Assembly: GCF_001730285.1 (NCBI RefSeq)
Contig: NZ_MIJZ01000001.1
Span: forward strand, 496,001 to 560,000
DNA: 64,000 bases
Source: Enterococcus ureasiticus
Lineage (GTDB): Bacteria > Bacillota > Bacilli > Lactobacillales > Enterococcaceae
Direction of reading: 5' to 3'
The notes beneath the pieces are model-generated. The model was given only the letters and a program-made list of their open reading frames with translations. It had not been told where the DNA came from and ran no database searches. The position numbers and the translations under genes are program-made. The number at the start of each line of letters is the position of its first letter. Within the stretch, counting starts at the first letter, position 1. Positions 50,716 to 60,320 of the stretch are shown here, piece after piece.

Positions 50716-51975
50716 TTACGCAGAATGTCCTACAATTACACCACCAGCATAGCCAAATCCAACACGTGTCATGCCAGGATTCAACTCCCAATCTCGGTGA
50801 CCTGTTCCAGATGGTGATGACATGTTAGTCTCATTATACCATGCCATAATGACAGAATTACCTGGAGCAAACATAAAGGCAATCACTTCATCTCCTCTGT
50901 TCCAATGATCGGAAGGCACTTTGTAGTCTTGCATGATCGAAGCACGACTGCTAGCTGCGGCTGCAAGTCCCGCATCCCAACTCACTGGATTCAATCCATG
51001 AGCTGCTCTTAAAGAGTTTAGAGCTTGGAATGTTGCATCACCAGAAGTAACAGGTGGCGTAACTGGTTCAGTAGGCTTTTCTGATGGTCCAGTGCTTTCT
51101 TGATTGTTTCCGTTGTTCCCTGTATTGGGATTATCCGTCGATTGATTTGTTTCCTCAGTATCAGCTGGTGCGGTTGTGTTCTCCGTAGTACTTTCACTTT
51201 GATCAGTAGTTTTTTCTGGTGCTTTCGAGGTATCAACCTTTTTAGCAGTCTCAACTTTTTTTGCTTCTTTGTTTTTCGCTTCTTTATCAAGCTGAGCTTT
51301 TAATGCTTCTTGTTGATCTTTTAAAAGTTTACTTTTTGAACTTTCAGCACCTGAAGTTTCAGAGTCTACTTCTGCTTTTAGAACATTCAAATCTGCTTGC
51401 TTGGCAACTAGATTTTCTTGTTCTTTTTCAAGCTGAAGCGTTGCTTTTTCTACATTAGCTAGATTCGTTTGAATAGTCGATTTTTTACTTTCAACAAGTG
51501 CTTTGTCTTCTTTTTGTTGTTTAACTAAATCGTTATTTGCTGTCATAATTGAAGAAATTGCCTGAACTCGTCCTACAGCATCCGTAATTGATTCTGAATT
51601 TAAAATCATATCCAGAATTTGGGTCCCTTGTCCATTCACTTGAACGTTTCTTCCTTGCTTTTGAATTGCTTCTGTTCTTTTATTGATTCGCATATCTAGT
51701 GCAGCGATATCTTTTTTTAGTTGTTCAGATTCTTTTGTTAATTCTGTTTTTTGTTTATTAAGCGAAACACCTTCATCAAAAATAGAAGAAATTTCTTCTT
51801 CTAATGAGCTAATTTGTGCTGCTACACCTTTTTGTTTTTCTTTTAATGCTGAAATTTCTTTATCTTGTTGTTCTATTTTTTTATCAGTTGTCTCGGCCAA
51901 CGAACTAATTGGTACTATTGTTCCTCCAACTGTAACCATACTAACTATTAATAATGACAAATTCTTTTTCTTCAC
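50716..51975 (-). CDS. Secreted coiled-coil protein with C-terminal CAP (SCP) domain
   Basis: A 419-residue exported protein. Signal peptide (about 1-28, ending SSLAET), a PcsB/SagA-like coiled coil (about 30-235, KKIEQQDKEISALKEKQKGV and further heptads), a Pro/Thr/Asn/Glu-rich linker (240-310), and a CAP/SCP domain (about 312-419, FQALNSLRAAHGLNPVSWDAGL; SDHWNR; GTGHRDWELNPGMTRVGFGYAGG). In PcsB/SagA the C-terminal domain is a CHAP or NlpC/P60 peptidoglycan hydrolase; here CAP takes its place. The coiled coil suggests FtsEX-type control of a cell-wall role; enzyme activity of the CAP domain is unproven. Confidence 0.88.
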   Translation of the reverse strand: MKKKNLSLLIVSMVTVGGTIVPISSLAETTDKKIEQQDKEISALKEKQKGVAAQISSLEEEISSIFDEGVSLNKQKTELTKESEQLKKDIAALDMRINKRTEAIQKQGRNVQVNGQGTQILDMILNSESITDAVGRVQAISSIMTANNDLVKQQKEDKALVESKKSTIQTNLANVEKATLQLEKEQENLVAKQADLNVLKAEVDSETSGAESSKSKLLKDQQEALKAQLDKEAKNKEAKKVETAKKVDTSKAPEKTTDQSESTTENTTAPADTEETNQSTDNPNTGNNGNNQESTGPSEKPTEPVTPPVTSGDATFQALNSLRAAHGLNPVSWDAGLAAAASSRASIMQDYKVPSDHWNRGDEVIAFMFAPGNSVIMAWYNETNMSSPSGTGHRDWELNPGMTRVGFGYAGGVIVGHSA

Positions 51976-52121
51976 TATTAACCCTCCATTTTCTTCAACA
52001 GTATCTTTGATAAGACTTGTACTATATATGATAGCACAAATTTTATTTATTTGATCGAAAAAAGTATTACAATTTCTTTCAATACAGTTACAAAAAAATA
52101 AGTCTATTACAAAAAATAAGT

Positions 52122-52157
52122 AAAAAAACCGAAAAGGAATGATCCTCTTCGGCTTTT
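52122..52157 (-). terminator. Terminator of the rimP-nusA-infB-rbfA operon
   Basis: CCGAAAAGGA/TCCTCTTCGG stem (ten pairs, one mismatch), loop ATGA, then seven U on the minus strand, after the rbfA stop. Confidence 0.9.
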
Positions 52158-52172
52158 TAGCGTTCTATTTTT

Positions 52173-52523
52173 CTATTCACCTTGATTCAATTTGCGAATC
52201 AACTCATCAATATGATTACCATACTGAACAGATTCATCTTGTTCAAAAATCAGTTCCGGCGTTTTATACAATGTCAAACGTTGGCCTAATTCTTTTCGGA
52301 TCAATCCTTTGGCTTTATCTAATCCTTGTTGCGCTTTTTGTTGATCAGAAGCTAGATCAGATAACAAACTGTAATAAATCGTCGCTTGTTGCAGATCTCC
52401 AGTTACTCGAACATCTGTAATTGTAATATCTTGCACACGTGGGTCTCTTACGCGCTTTCTCAATATATCATTGATTTCACGCATAATTTCTTGACCTACT
52501 CGGCGGTCACGATAATTCGCCAT
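52173..52523 (-). CDS. rbfA: Ribosome-binding factor A
   Basis: A 116-residue KH-like RbfA ([46 protein letters not shown] in pieces). It helps 16S rRNA 5'-end maturation and cold growth by acting on the 30S subunit. Last gene of the nusA operon, 33 bases after infB. Confidence 0.95.
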   Translation of the reverse strand: MANYRDRRVGQEIMREINDILRKRVRDPRVQDITITDVRVTGDLQQATIYYSLLSDLASDQQKAQQGLDKAKGLIRKELGQRLTLYKTPELIFEQDESVQYGNHIDELIRKLNQGE

Positions 52524-52556
52524 ACTGTTTCTCCTTCTTTCTTACTTTAGTTGGTA

Positions 52557-55181
52557 TTATTGTTTGATTTCTTCCATAACAAATCCTTCGATTACATCAT
52601 CAACTTTAAGGTCATTGAAGTTTTCAACCATCGCACCACATTCAAAGCCAAGTTTAACTTCTTTGGCATCGTCTTTGAAACGTTTCAAACTAGATAGTTT
52701 ACCTTCAAAGATAACGATTCCGTCACGGATCACACGAACGCCACTATCACGGCGGATAGAACCTTCTGTTACGTAACAGCCAGCGATCGTTCCAACTTTA
52801 GATACTTTATAAAGTTCACGAACCGTCATTTGACCAGTAATTTTTTCCTCAAATTCAGGATCAAGCATACCTTTCATCGCTGTTTCGATTTCTTCAATTG
52901 CTTTGTAGATGATACGGTGTAGACGGATATCTACTTCTTCTTGATCTGATTGTTGTTTTGCTTGCGGTGTTGGACGAACGTTAAATCCAATGATGATCGC
53001 ATTACTTGCTGCAGCAAGTGTAACATCACTTTCATTGATTGCACCAACAGCCGAGTGAACGATTTTCACACGAACGCCAGCAACTTCGATTTTTTGTAAG
53101 CTAGCTGCAAGAGCTTCAGCTGTACCTTGTACATCTGCTTTGATAATCACGTTAACATCTTTCAATTCGCCTTCTTTTAGACTTTCGAACAAGTTGTCTA
53201 ATGTTACACGATTGTTTGATGAACGTTGTTCAAGCTGTGCGCGTTTGCCGCGTTCTTCACCAGCTTGACGAGCTGTTTTTTCATCTTCAAAGACTACAAA
53301 ACGATCGCCTGCTTGCGGCACATCATTCAAACCAGTGATTTCAACTGGTGTTGCTGGACCTACAGCTTTATCGCGACGGCCGATATCATTCGTCATAACA
53401 CGGACACGCCCAAAGGTATTCCCAACAACGATAGGGTCTCCAACACGTAATGAGCCTTGTTGAACAAGTAATGTAGCAACAGGTCCTTTACCTTTATCTA
53501 AACGAGCTTCGATTACTGTGCCGATTGCACGTTGGGTTGGATCAGCTTTCAGGTCTTCTACTTCGGCAATCAAAAGAATATTTTCTAGTAATTCTTCGAT
53601 GTTTTGATTGAATTTGGCTGAAATATTTACGAAGATCGTATCTCCGCCCCATTCTTCTGGAATTAAACCATGTTCACTTAGTTCTTGCTTAACGTGATCA
53701 GGATTAGCACCTGGTTTATCAACTTTATTGACAGCTACGATGATCGGTACTTCAGCCGCTTTTGCATGGTTGATCGCTTCAACCGTTTGCGGCATTACAC
53801 CATCATCTGCTGCAACGACTAAGATCGTAATATCTGTGATACCTGCTCCACGAGCACGCATGCTTGTAAACGCAGCATGTCCTGGTGTATCTAGGAAAGT
53901 AATTGGTTTCCCATCGATATCGATTTGATATGCACCAATATGTTGAGTGATACCACCTGCTTCGCCAGAAGTTACGCGTGAATTACGCAATGTATCTAAC
54001 AAAGTCGTTTTACCGTGGTCAACGTGTCCCATGATTGTTACAACTGGCGGACGTGTCACAAGATTATCTTCAACTAACGCTTCTGGTTCGAAGAATTTAT
54101 CGATATCCGCAACATCAACTTGAATTTTTTCTTGTGGCTCCATACCGTAATCTACAGCTAACAATTCAATCGTTTCTTTATCTAATGATTGGTTTTGATT
54201 GACCATAACACCCATCATAAATAGTTTTTTGATGATTTCAGCTGGTTCGCGGTGGATTTTCTTCGCGATGTCTGCTACGTTCATTCCTTCTGTATATTCT
54301 AATACATCTGGCAATTCACGGAATTTACGTGCTGGCACTGCTGGTTTTGTCGATTCTTGGTATTTACCTTTTTTGCCTTTTTTGTTGAATCTGTTGCGGT
54401 TTTGGTTGTTGTAGCCATTACGGTTACGATTTTGACCTCCACCTCCGCCGAAACTATTGCCTCGGTTTCCAGTATTCGTATTGTTACGATTTTGATTTCC
54501 TTGTGCGTTATTTCTAGTTTGTCCTTGTTGCGGACGATTTTGTTGTCCTGTTTGTGTAGCTGGACGATTTTGATTTGTGTTTTGTGTGTTGCTTTGTGTA
54601 TTACGATTTTGGTTGTTACTTGGTGTACTACCTTGTGTGTTACGATTTTGATTATTGTTACGGTTTTGGGTATTTTGTTGTCCTGCTTGTGCTGGACGGT
54701 TTTGATTGTTTTGTTGCGGACGATTTTGCTGTCCTTGATTCGAATGGTTTTGAGTCATATTTTGGCTGCTTCCTTGCATGTTTCGATTTTGGTTGTTGCG
54801 ATTTTGATTATTTTGTTGTCCTTGTTGTGCTGGACGATTTTGGTTTTGGGTATTTTGTTGCGGACGATTTTGTTGTCCATTTTGTTGTGGTCTATTTTGA
54901 TTTTGGTTTGGTCTATTCCCATTTTGGTTAGCTGGTTTTGGATTTGCTGGTTTTGTTTGCCCTTGACCACTTTGTGTTGCTTGTGGTTTTGCTGCAGGTT
55001 TTTGTTGTGTATTTGCAGGTTTATTTCCTCCAAATGAGTTGCGAAGTTTTGATTCGTCCTCAGAAGAAATTGCGCCCATGTGATTTTTCACATCCATACC
55101 TAAAGCATGTGCTTTTTCGACAACATCTTTACTTGATTGATTGATCTCTTTTGCTAATTCATAAATTCTTTTTTTCCCCAT
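52557..55181 (-). CDS. infB: Translation initiation factor IF-2
   Basis: An 874-residue IF-2. N-terminal IF2_N helix domain (1-50, [24 protein letters not shown]), then an unusually long Asn/Gln/Arg-rich low-complexity part (about 55-270, repeats of NQNRPQQN and QNRNNQNRN kind), second IF2_N ([35 protein letters not shown]), GTPase with [20 protein letters not shown] and NKVDKPG, and C-terminal fMet-tRNA-binding domains. It brings initiator tRNA to the ribosome. The N/Q-rich part is disordered and its length is more typical of this genus than of Bacillus. Confidence 0.97.
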   Translation of the reverse strand: MGKKRIYELAKEINQSSKDVVEKAHALGMDVKNHMGAISSEDESKLRNSFGGNKPANTQQKPAAKPQATQSGQGQTKPANPKPANQNGNRPNQNQNRPQQNGQQNRPQQNTQNQNRPAQQGQQNNQNRNNQNRNMQGSSQNMTQNHSNQGQQNRPQQNNQNRPAQAGQQNTQNRNNNQNRNTQGSTPSNNQNRNTQSNTQNTNQNRPATQTGQQNRPQQGQTRNNAQGNQNRNNTNTGNRGNSFGGGGGQNRNRNGYNNQNRNRFNKKGKKGKYQESTKPAVPARKFRELPDVLEYTEGMNVADIAKKIHREPAEIIKKLFMMGVMVNQNQSLDKETIELLAVDYGMEPQEKIQVDVADIDKFFEPEALVEDNLVTRPPVVTIMGHVDHGKTTLLDTLRNSRVTSGEAGGITQHIGAYQIDIDGKPITFLDTPGHAAFTSMRARGAGITDITILVVAADDGVMPQTVEAINHAKAAEVPIIVAVNKVDKPGANPDHVKQELSEHGLIPEEWGGDTIFVNISAKFNQNIEELLENILLIAEVEDLKADPTQRAIGTVIEARLDKGKGPVATLLVQQGSLRVGDPIVVGNTFGRVRVMTNDIGRRDKAVGPATPVEITGLNDVPQAGDRFVVFEDEKTARQAGEERGKRAQLEQRSSNNRVTLDNLFESLKEGELKDVNVIIKADVQGTAEALAASLQKIEVAGVRVKIVHSAVGAINESDVTLAAASNAIIIGFNVRPTPQAKQQSDQEEVDIRLHRIIYKAIEEIETAMKGMLDPEFEEKITGQMTVRELYKVSKVGTIAGCYVTEGSIRRDSGVRVIRDGIVIFEGKLSSLKRFKDDAKEVKLGFECGAMVENFNDLKVDDVIEGFVMEEIKQ

Positions 55182-55193
55182 GCAATCACCTTC

Positions 55194-55496
55194 CTAACCT
55201 TTGATTAGTTCCTTGAACTTCGTCGCAAAGCCCTGATCATTGATTCCGATCACCATACGTGTTCTACCGATCGCGTGACTTAATTCTGAATGTAAAAACG
55301 ACTGAGTGCAAGGAACATTATAATAAGAACATTTGTCCTTGATTTTTTTTCTTGTATTATCACTAGCGTCAGAGGCAACAAAAACGAATTTCGCTTTATT
55401 GCTTCTGATATCACCGATAGTCAATTCTTCACCAGTCACTAGTTTTCCAGCTCTCATAGCCAAACCTAATAAATTCAATATTTTTTCTTTATCCAT
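55194..55496 (-). CDS. L7Ae-like ribosomal/K-turn-binding protein (YlxQ)
   Basis: A 100-residue L7Ae/L30e/S12e/Gadd45 family protein (LLGLAMRAGKLVTGEELTIGDIRSNKAKFVFVASDAS in pieces). Such proteins bind kink-turn RNA; the exact target of YlxQ is not settled. I choose ATG 55496, which overlaps the ylxR stop (ATGGATAA), not the longer frame to 55535. Conserved place between ylxR and infB. Confidence 0.9.
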   Translation of the reverse strand: MDKEKILNLLGLAMRAGKLVTGEELTIGDIRSNKAKFVFVASDASDNTRKKIKDKCSYYNVPCTQSFLHSELSHAIGRTRMVIGINDQGFATKFKELIKG

Positions 55497-55785
55497 TGCC
55501 GAACAACTCATTCCGTGCTTTTTGGTGTTCAACATAGTCTAATAATTCTTGGTAGAAATCATCTGTCAATGTTGTTTCCAACACACGGTCTAAGATATGC
55601 TTGTCCCAAGCATCCTGGACTTCTTTAGGTTCAAGTGAAACATAAGCACCTCGTCCTGGCATTTTCCCTGTAGGATCGATTGCCACTTCGCCTTCTTTAG
55701 AACGCGTGATTCGAACTAATTCTTTTTTGGGTTTCATTTCGCCTGAAACAACAGATTTACGCATCGGGACTTTTCTTTTTTTCAT
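55489..55785 (-). CDS. YlxR-family RNA-binding protein
   Basis: A 98-residue basic protein of the YlxR (DUF448) family (VPMRKSVVSGEMKPKKELVRI; GKMPGRGAYVS). In Clostridioides and Bacillus relatives it binds RNA or modulates RNase P or transcription; in enterococci the role is unknown. It sits 18 bases after nusA and its end overlaps the L7Ae gene by eight bases. Confidence 0.9.
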   Translation of the reverse strand: MKKRKVPMRKSVVSGEMKPKKELVRITRSKEGEVAIDPTGKMPGRGAYVSLEPKEVQDAWDKHILDRVLETTLTDDFYQELLDYVEHQKARNELFGNG

Positions 55786-55803
55786 TTTATTCCCTCCAAA
55801 TCG

Positions 55804-56985
55804 TTAGACTTGTTCTTCATCTTCTGCTGTTTTTTCTTCAAACTCAACGTTTTCGTAATCATCAGCAGTCATATCAGATGCCACAATGGCCTCATCATGT
55901 ACTTCTTCTTCAGGAGTTTCTTGATTTTCTGCAAGTTCTGCGTAGTAAGCTTCCATTTCAGACTCAGGTTTGATATCAATTTTAAAGCCAGTCAATTTTG
56001 CTGCTAAACGAGCATTTTGTCCTCTTTTACCAATAGCAAGTGATAACTGATAATCCGGAACGACTACTGTACAAGCTTTGTTGTTGTTTGGATCGAAAAT
56101 AACGTCAACTACTTGTGCTGGATTCAACGCGTTGCTGATGAACACTGCTGGATCTTCGCTCCATTCAACGATATCCATATTTTCGCCTTTTAATTCATTA
56201 ACGATGGCTTGTACTCGTTGCCCTTTTGGTCCTACACAAGTTCCGACAGGATCGATATTCGGATCAGTTGAGCGAACAGAGACTTTTGAACGATCTCCTG
56301 CTTCACGAGCAATACTCACGATCTCTACTATTCCATCATACACTTCTGGGATTTCTTGTTCAAATAATCGCTTCAGTAAATCAGGATGACTACGGCTAAC
56401 AAAAACTTGTGGGCCTTTTGATGTATTTTCAACTCTTGAAACGTACACTTTGATACGATCATGAGGTTGATAAAATTCATTCGGCATTTGATCTTGTTTA
56501 GATAACACAGCTTCGATCTTTCCTAAGTTTACATAGATATAACGACGATCTTGTCTTTCAACGATTCCTTGCATGATATCATTTTCATAAGCGCTGAATT
56601 CGTTATAAATAATATTTCTTTCTGCCTCACGGACACGTTGTAAAATAACTTGTTTAGCCGTTTGAGCTGCAATTCGGCCAAAATCTTTTGGTGTTACTTC
56701 AAAACGGATTTTATCGCCCATTTCATAAGCTTTATTAACTTCCATCGCTTCTTTCAATGATACTTCTAATTGTGAATCAAAGACTTCTTCAGTTACTTCT
56801 TTAACAGCATAGACATGAATATTGCCTTTTTTGCCATCGAATTCTACTTCAACATTTTGGGCTTGCCCATAATGTCTTTTATATGCGGAAACTAATGCTG
56901 CTTCCAGTGCATCAATCACAATCTCTTTAGAAATACCTTTTTCAGCTTCTAATGCATCTAGTGCGTTTAACATTTCTTTGCTCAT
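55804..56985 (-). CDS. nusA: Transcription termination/antitermination protein NusA
   Basis: A 393-residue NusA: N-terminal RNAP-binding domain (1-130), S1 domain (about 135-200, IMQGIVERQDRRYIYVNLGKIEAVL), two KH domains (SVRSTDPNIDPVGTCVGPKGQRVQAIVNEL; LSLAIGKRGQNARLAAKLTG), and an acidic C-terminal tail without the E. coli AR repeats. It pauses RNA polymerase and aids termination. As NusA acts on terminators, the early terminator in its own leader could give feedback. Confidence 0.97.
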   Translation of the reverse strand: MSKEMLNALDALEAEKGISKEIVIDALEAALVSAYKRHYGQAQNVEVEFDGKKGNIHVYAVKEVTEEVFDSQLEVSLKEAMEVNKAYEMGDKIRFEVTPKDFGRIAAQTAKQVILQRVREAERNIIYNEFSAYENDIMQGIVERQDRRYIYVNLGKIEAVLSKQDQMPNEFYQPHDRIKVYVSRVENTSKGPQVFVSRSHPDLLKRLFEQEIPEVYDGIVEIVSIAREAGDRSKVSVRSTDPNIDPVGTCVGPKGQRVQAIVNELKGENMDIVEWSEDPAVFISNALNPAQVVDVIFDPNNNKACTVVVPDYQLSLAIGKRGQNARLAAKLTGFKIDIKPESEMEAYYAELAENQETPEEEVHDEAIVASDMTADDYENVEFEEKTAEDEEQV

Positions 56986-57109
56986 TTTTTCTCATTTCCT
57001 CCTACTGTCTAAATGAAAGGTGAACGGAGCTGATCGACTTCTTATGGGTCGATTCTTGCATCTCGTGATAAACAAAAACTGAAGCGTTCTGCTTGATGTT
57101 TTTACTTAT

Positions 57110-57583
57110 TTAAAACTGAATTGCTAAACGAGCTTTTGCAATATTTTTTCGTTCAAATGTATAATCTTTGACTCTTGTTTTGATTTTGACTGTCAAGGTC
57201 AACTGATCTTTATCTACTGTTTTTAAGATACCTTCAAATTGTTTTTCACCATCAATCGTTTGATAAAGTGAAACATGAATGTATTCTCCAACTGCGTTTT
57301 CATAGTCGCTTTCTTTCTTCAACGGACGTTCAGCTCCCGGTGAGGACACTTCCAGAAAATATGCTTGGGGAATCGGATCAGGATCCATAGCATCAAGCTT
57401 TTCATCTAGCTGTTCACTAACAAGCGCACAGTCTAAGATATCAATACCGCCTTCTTTATCAATAAAGACGCGGAGAAACCAGTCTCTTCCTTCCTTGACA
57501 AACTCTACTTCCACAAGTTCAAAATTTTGTTTTTCTAAGATTGGTGTGACTAACTCGGTAACAGTTTCCACAACACTACTCAA
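57110..57583 (-). CDS. rimP: Ribosome maturation factor RimP
   Basis: A 157-residue RimP ([37 protein letters not shown] in pieces; [16 protein letters not shown]-like core as [17 protein letters not shown]). It assists 30S assembly. Start is TTG 57583 with a strong AAGGAGG eight bases upstream. The first gene of the nusA operon, preceded by the leader described below; 124 bases separate it from nusA. Confidence 0.95.
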   Translation of the reverse strand: MSSVVETVTELVTPILEKQNFELVEVEFVKEGRDWFLRVFIDKEGGIDILDCALVSEQLDEKLDAMDPDPIPQAYFLEVSSPGAERPLKKESDYENAVGEYIHVSLYQTIDGEKQFEGILKTVDKDQLTLTVKIKTRVKDYTFERKNIAKARLAIQF

Positions 57584-57639
57584 AATTTTCGCCTCCTTCG
57601 AGATTTATGTAACGTACTAGATTTTTAGAAAAGCGGAGT

Positions 57640-57731
57640 GAACCAATTAGCACTGACAGAAAAATAGGAATTATTGATTTCGGTGCTTTTTACCGACAGC
57701 AATAATTATCATTTTTCCGAAGTGTTGGTTC
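57640..57731 (-). promoter_or_regulatory. Structured leader RNA element before rimP
   Basis: Nested long-range pairing on the minus transcript: GAACCAA with TTGGTTC and CAC with GTG (57640-57653 with 57722-57731), enclosing AATTATTG/CAATAATT (57669-57676 with 57700-57707) and CGGT/ACCG (57681-57684 with 57692-57695). It is not a T-box (no GGTGGNACCGCG). Class unknown. Confidence 0.6.
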
Positions 57732-57800
57732 ATGCAGCTCGACAATGAAAAGTGGAATAAATCAACGTCTCATCATGCTTTATTCCTACGTTACTCCATT

Positions 57801-57829
57801 AAAAAGAGTGAGCAGAAATCCGCTCACTC
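57801..57829 (-). terminator. Early terminator in the rimP-nusA leader
   Basis: A perfect GAGTGAGC/GCTCACTC stem, loop of eight, then TTTTT on the minus strand. It ends about 50 bases after the promoter start, long before rimP, so it acts as an attenuator. Confidence 0.85.
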
Positions 57830-57854
57830 AAACTAGTATCATTACTTGTAGCTT

Positions 57855-57883
57855 ATTCTACCATAGATAGTCTAAAAACTCAA
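57855..57883 (-). promoter_or_regulatory. Promoter of the rimP-nusA-infB operon
   Basis: TTGAGT (57878-57883) and TAGAAT (57855-57860) with a 17-base spacer on the minus strand. Confidence 0.75.
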
Positions 57884-58003
57884 ATGTACGTTATTAGATC
57901 GCTATTATCCTCTATTAAATTTAAGCTTTTTCTTAAAGAAACATACTTCACATTTCCATTATTTTGTTTTACTATGGATAAGAAGATTTGAAAGGAGCAC
58001 CCA

Positions 58004-58933
58004 ATGTCACAAACACAAGTAATCAAAGTAACCAAAGATACAATGAAAAAAATGCATGTATACTATGAAAAAAATCGTTTAAATAAAACGGTACCTTATA
58101 CAGATTTTGTTGCGAGAGTTGGAGGCACAACGATTACAGCGTATACCTCTGGAAAAGTAGTATTTCAAGGTCCGGATGCAGAAAAAATAGCAGCTAAATG
58201 GGGCAATTCACTGCAAAGTAAAGGAGCACGCAGCTCATCTTCAAAAACAGCAACAACATTACCAGCTAATTTCAGTCAGCTTTCCGTTTTAGGTAGCGAT
58301 GAAGTTGGTAACGGCAGTTATTTTGGTCCCGTCACAGTTTGTGCAGCTTATGTCGATAAAACGATGGTTGCAAAACTAAAAGCGCTTGGTGTACGAGATT
58401 CAAAGGAATTGACCGATCCTCAAATTATACAACTTTCAGCAGTTATTAAAGAATTGATTCCTTATAGACTATTAATCGTTGAACCAGAAAAATACAATCA
58501 AATCCAACCTAAATACAATGCTGTTCATATGAAAGTTGCCTTACATAATCAGGCAATCCATTTATTATTGAACGATATTGCGCCAACTAAACCAGAAGCA
58601 ATTTTGATCGATCAATTTACACCGGAAGCAAATTATAAAAAATATGTACGAAGTGAACAAAATCAAGTCAGTGAAAAGTTATTCTTTATTACAAAAGGCG
58701 AGCAATATCATGTAGCAGTTGCGGCAGCTTCAATTATTAGCCGAGCAGCTTTTTTGGAAGAATTAGATAAAGAATCAAAAGAATTAGGGATGAAAGTTCC
58801 TTCTGGTGCTGGAGCTACTTCAGATAAAGTTGCAGCTAAAGTTTTAGCAAAAGGTGGAATCGAATTACTAAGTAAATACGTTAAACTTCACTTTGCAAAT
58901 ACAGAAAAAGCGAAAAAAATTGCTACAAAATAA
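58004..58933 (+). CDS. rnhC: Ribonuclease HIII
   Basis: A 309-residue RNase HIII: N-terminal TBP-like substrate domain (1-85, TDFVARVGGTTITAYTSGKVVFQG) and catalytic domain with GSDEVGNGSYFGP (Asp-Glu pair, about 98-110) and GVRDSKELTD. It cleaves RNA in RNA-DNA hybrids and replaces RNase HI. AAAGGAG precedes ATG 58004. Divergent from the rimP operon promoter. Confidence 0.95.
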   Translation: MSQTQVIKVTKDTMKKMHVYYEKNRLNKTVPYTDFVARVGGTTITAYTSGKVVFQGPDAEKIAAKWGNSLQSKGARSSSSKTATTLPANFSQLSVLGSDEVGNGSYFGPVTVCAAYVDKTMVAKLKALGVRDSKELTDPQIIQLSAVIKELIPYRLLIVEPEKYNQIQPKYNAVHMKVALHNQAIHLLLNDIAPTKPEAILIDQFTPEANYKKYVRSEQNQVSEKLFFITKGEQYHVAVAAASIISRAAFLEELDKESKELGMKVPSGAGATSDKVAAKVLAKGGIELLSKYVKLHFANTEKAKKIATK

Positions 58934-58977
58934 AAAAACCTCCAAAAATTAGATTTTTTAAGTCTAACTTTTGGGGG
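58932..58977 (-). terminator. Terminator between rnhC and the pur operon
   Basis: CCTCCAAAA-TTAGA/TCTAA-TTTTGGGGG stem, seven-U run on the minus strand. It ends the pur operon; its stem also follows the rnhC stop on the plus strand. Confidence 0.85.
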
Positions 58978-59042
58978 TCGATACATATACATCAGTCTAT
59001 GTTTTATAACTGAACGGAACTTAAAACCAGTAATCCAACTCT

Positions 59043-60308
59043 TTATTTAAGTCCCTTAAAACCAATATCTTTACGATAAAAAGTTCCTTTTGTATCAGTA
59101 TTGTTCAATAGTTTATAAACAACTTCTTGCGCCTCAACTAATGATTCACCACTTGCTTCAACAAGATAAACACGCCCGCCGTTTGAAACTAATTGTCCAG
59201 CTACTTCCTTTACTCCTGCGTAATAGACCTGTGCTGTCTCTAAGTCGGAAAAATCTGGAATCGGGTAACCTTTCTCATAATCATCTGGATAACCAGCAGC
59301 TGCAACAACAACTCCCAAGCTATACCCCTCTTGCTTCCATTGAATATCGGGTTGTTTACCTTTTAATAGATCATCAATGATTTGAGCAAAATCACTTTCT
59401 AACCGTTGCAGGACGACTTGTGTTTCAGGATCACCAAAACGAGCGTTAAATTCAATCACTTTAGGTCCCGTATCTGTAGCAATCAATCCAGTGTACAAAA
59501 TACCAGTAAACGACCTACCTTCTGCCACCATTCCCTGTGCTGTTGGTTTTACGATTGTTTCAATTGCTTCTTCGACCATTTCATCCGAAATTTGGGGTAC
59601 TGGGCTATAGGCACCCATTCCTCCAGTATTCGGTCCAAGATCATTATCATAGGCACGCTTATGATCTTGTGCAATCACCATTGGGTAAACTTCATGCTCA
59701 CGAACGAAAGCTAGTAAAGAAAATTCTTCTCCGATAAGAAATTCTTCAATTACAACTTTAGCGCCACTTGATCCGAATTTATTCTCTTGTAGCATATCTT
59801 TCAACGCTTCAATTGCCTCTTCAATGGTCTCTGCCACAACAACACCTTTTCCAGCAGCTAATCCATCCGCTTTAATAACGATTGGTGCTCCATTCTCGAT
59901 GACATACTCTCGAGCTTTAGCAAAGTCAGAAAAGGTTTGATGGTTCGCAGTCGGTATTTTATATTTCTTCATAATTTTTTTAGCAAAGTCTTTAGACCCT
60001 TCAATAAACGCTGCAGCTTCGAGTGGTCCAAAAGCCAGTAAACCTGCGGCAGTAAAATCATCCACGATCCCATTCAATAATGGGATTTCAGGTCCAACAA
60101 ATGTCCAATCGATTCCGTTCTCTCTCGCAAATTTGATTAATCCAGAATGATCGTCTTCTGCAATATCGACTAATTGTATCCCATCTTTCTTCATGCCAGC
60201 ATTACCTTTAGCACAATAAACAGACTTTACGTTAGGACTCTGAATCATTTTTTGTGCAATCGCATGTTCTCTTCCGCCGCTTCCAATAACTAAAATCGTT
60301 AATCCCAT
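59043..60308 (-). CDS. purD: Phosphoribosylamine-glycine ligase PurD
   Basis: A 421-residue ATP-grasp ligase: VIGSGGREHAIAQKM at the N-terminus, ADGLAAGKGV, NTGGMGAYSPVP and FNARFGDPETQVVL. It joins glycine to phosphoribosylamine, the second purine step. ATG 60308 (AAGGAG six bases upstream) is better than the TTG before it. Last gene of the pur operon, as in many Lactobacillales. Confidence 0.96.
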   Translation of the reverse strand: MGLTILVIGSGGREHAIAQKMIQSPNVKSVYCAKGNAGMKKDGIQLVDIAEDDHSGLIKFARENGIDWTFVGPEIPLLNGIVDDFTAAGLLAFGPLEAAAFIEGSKDFAKKIMKKYKIPTANHQTFSDFAKAREYVIENGAPIVIKADGLAAGKGVVVAETIEEAIEALKDMLQENKFGSSGAKVVIEEFLIGEEFSLLAFVREHEVYPMVIAQDHKRAYDNDLGPNTGGMGAYSPVPQISDEMVEEAIETIVKPTAQGMVAEGRSFTGILYTGLIATDTGPKVIEFNARFGDPETQVVLQRLESDFAQIIDDLLKGKQPDIQWKQEGYSLGVVVAAAGYPDDYEKGYPIPDFSDLETAQVYYAGVKEVAGQLVSNGGRVYLVEASGESLVEAQEVVYKLLNNTDTKGTFYRKDIGFKGLK

Positions 60309-60320
60309 CAACTTCTCCTT

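Noticed and set aside
54400-54990. Short repeats that might look like a CRISPR array
   Set aside because: They are in-frame codon repeats of the IF-2 linker with unequal length and no unique spacers.
54357-55037. 226-codon plus-strand frame opposite infB, very hydrophobic
   Set aside because: It is the mirror of the Asn/Gln-rich repeats in IF-2 (Asn/Gln codons read as Ile/Val/Leu); no RBS and no family.
57584-57840. T-box riboswitch before rimP
   Set aside because: No T-box sequence or specifier layout; stems seen are of another kind.
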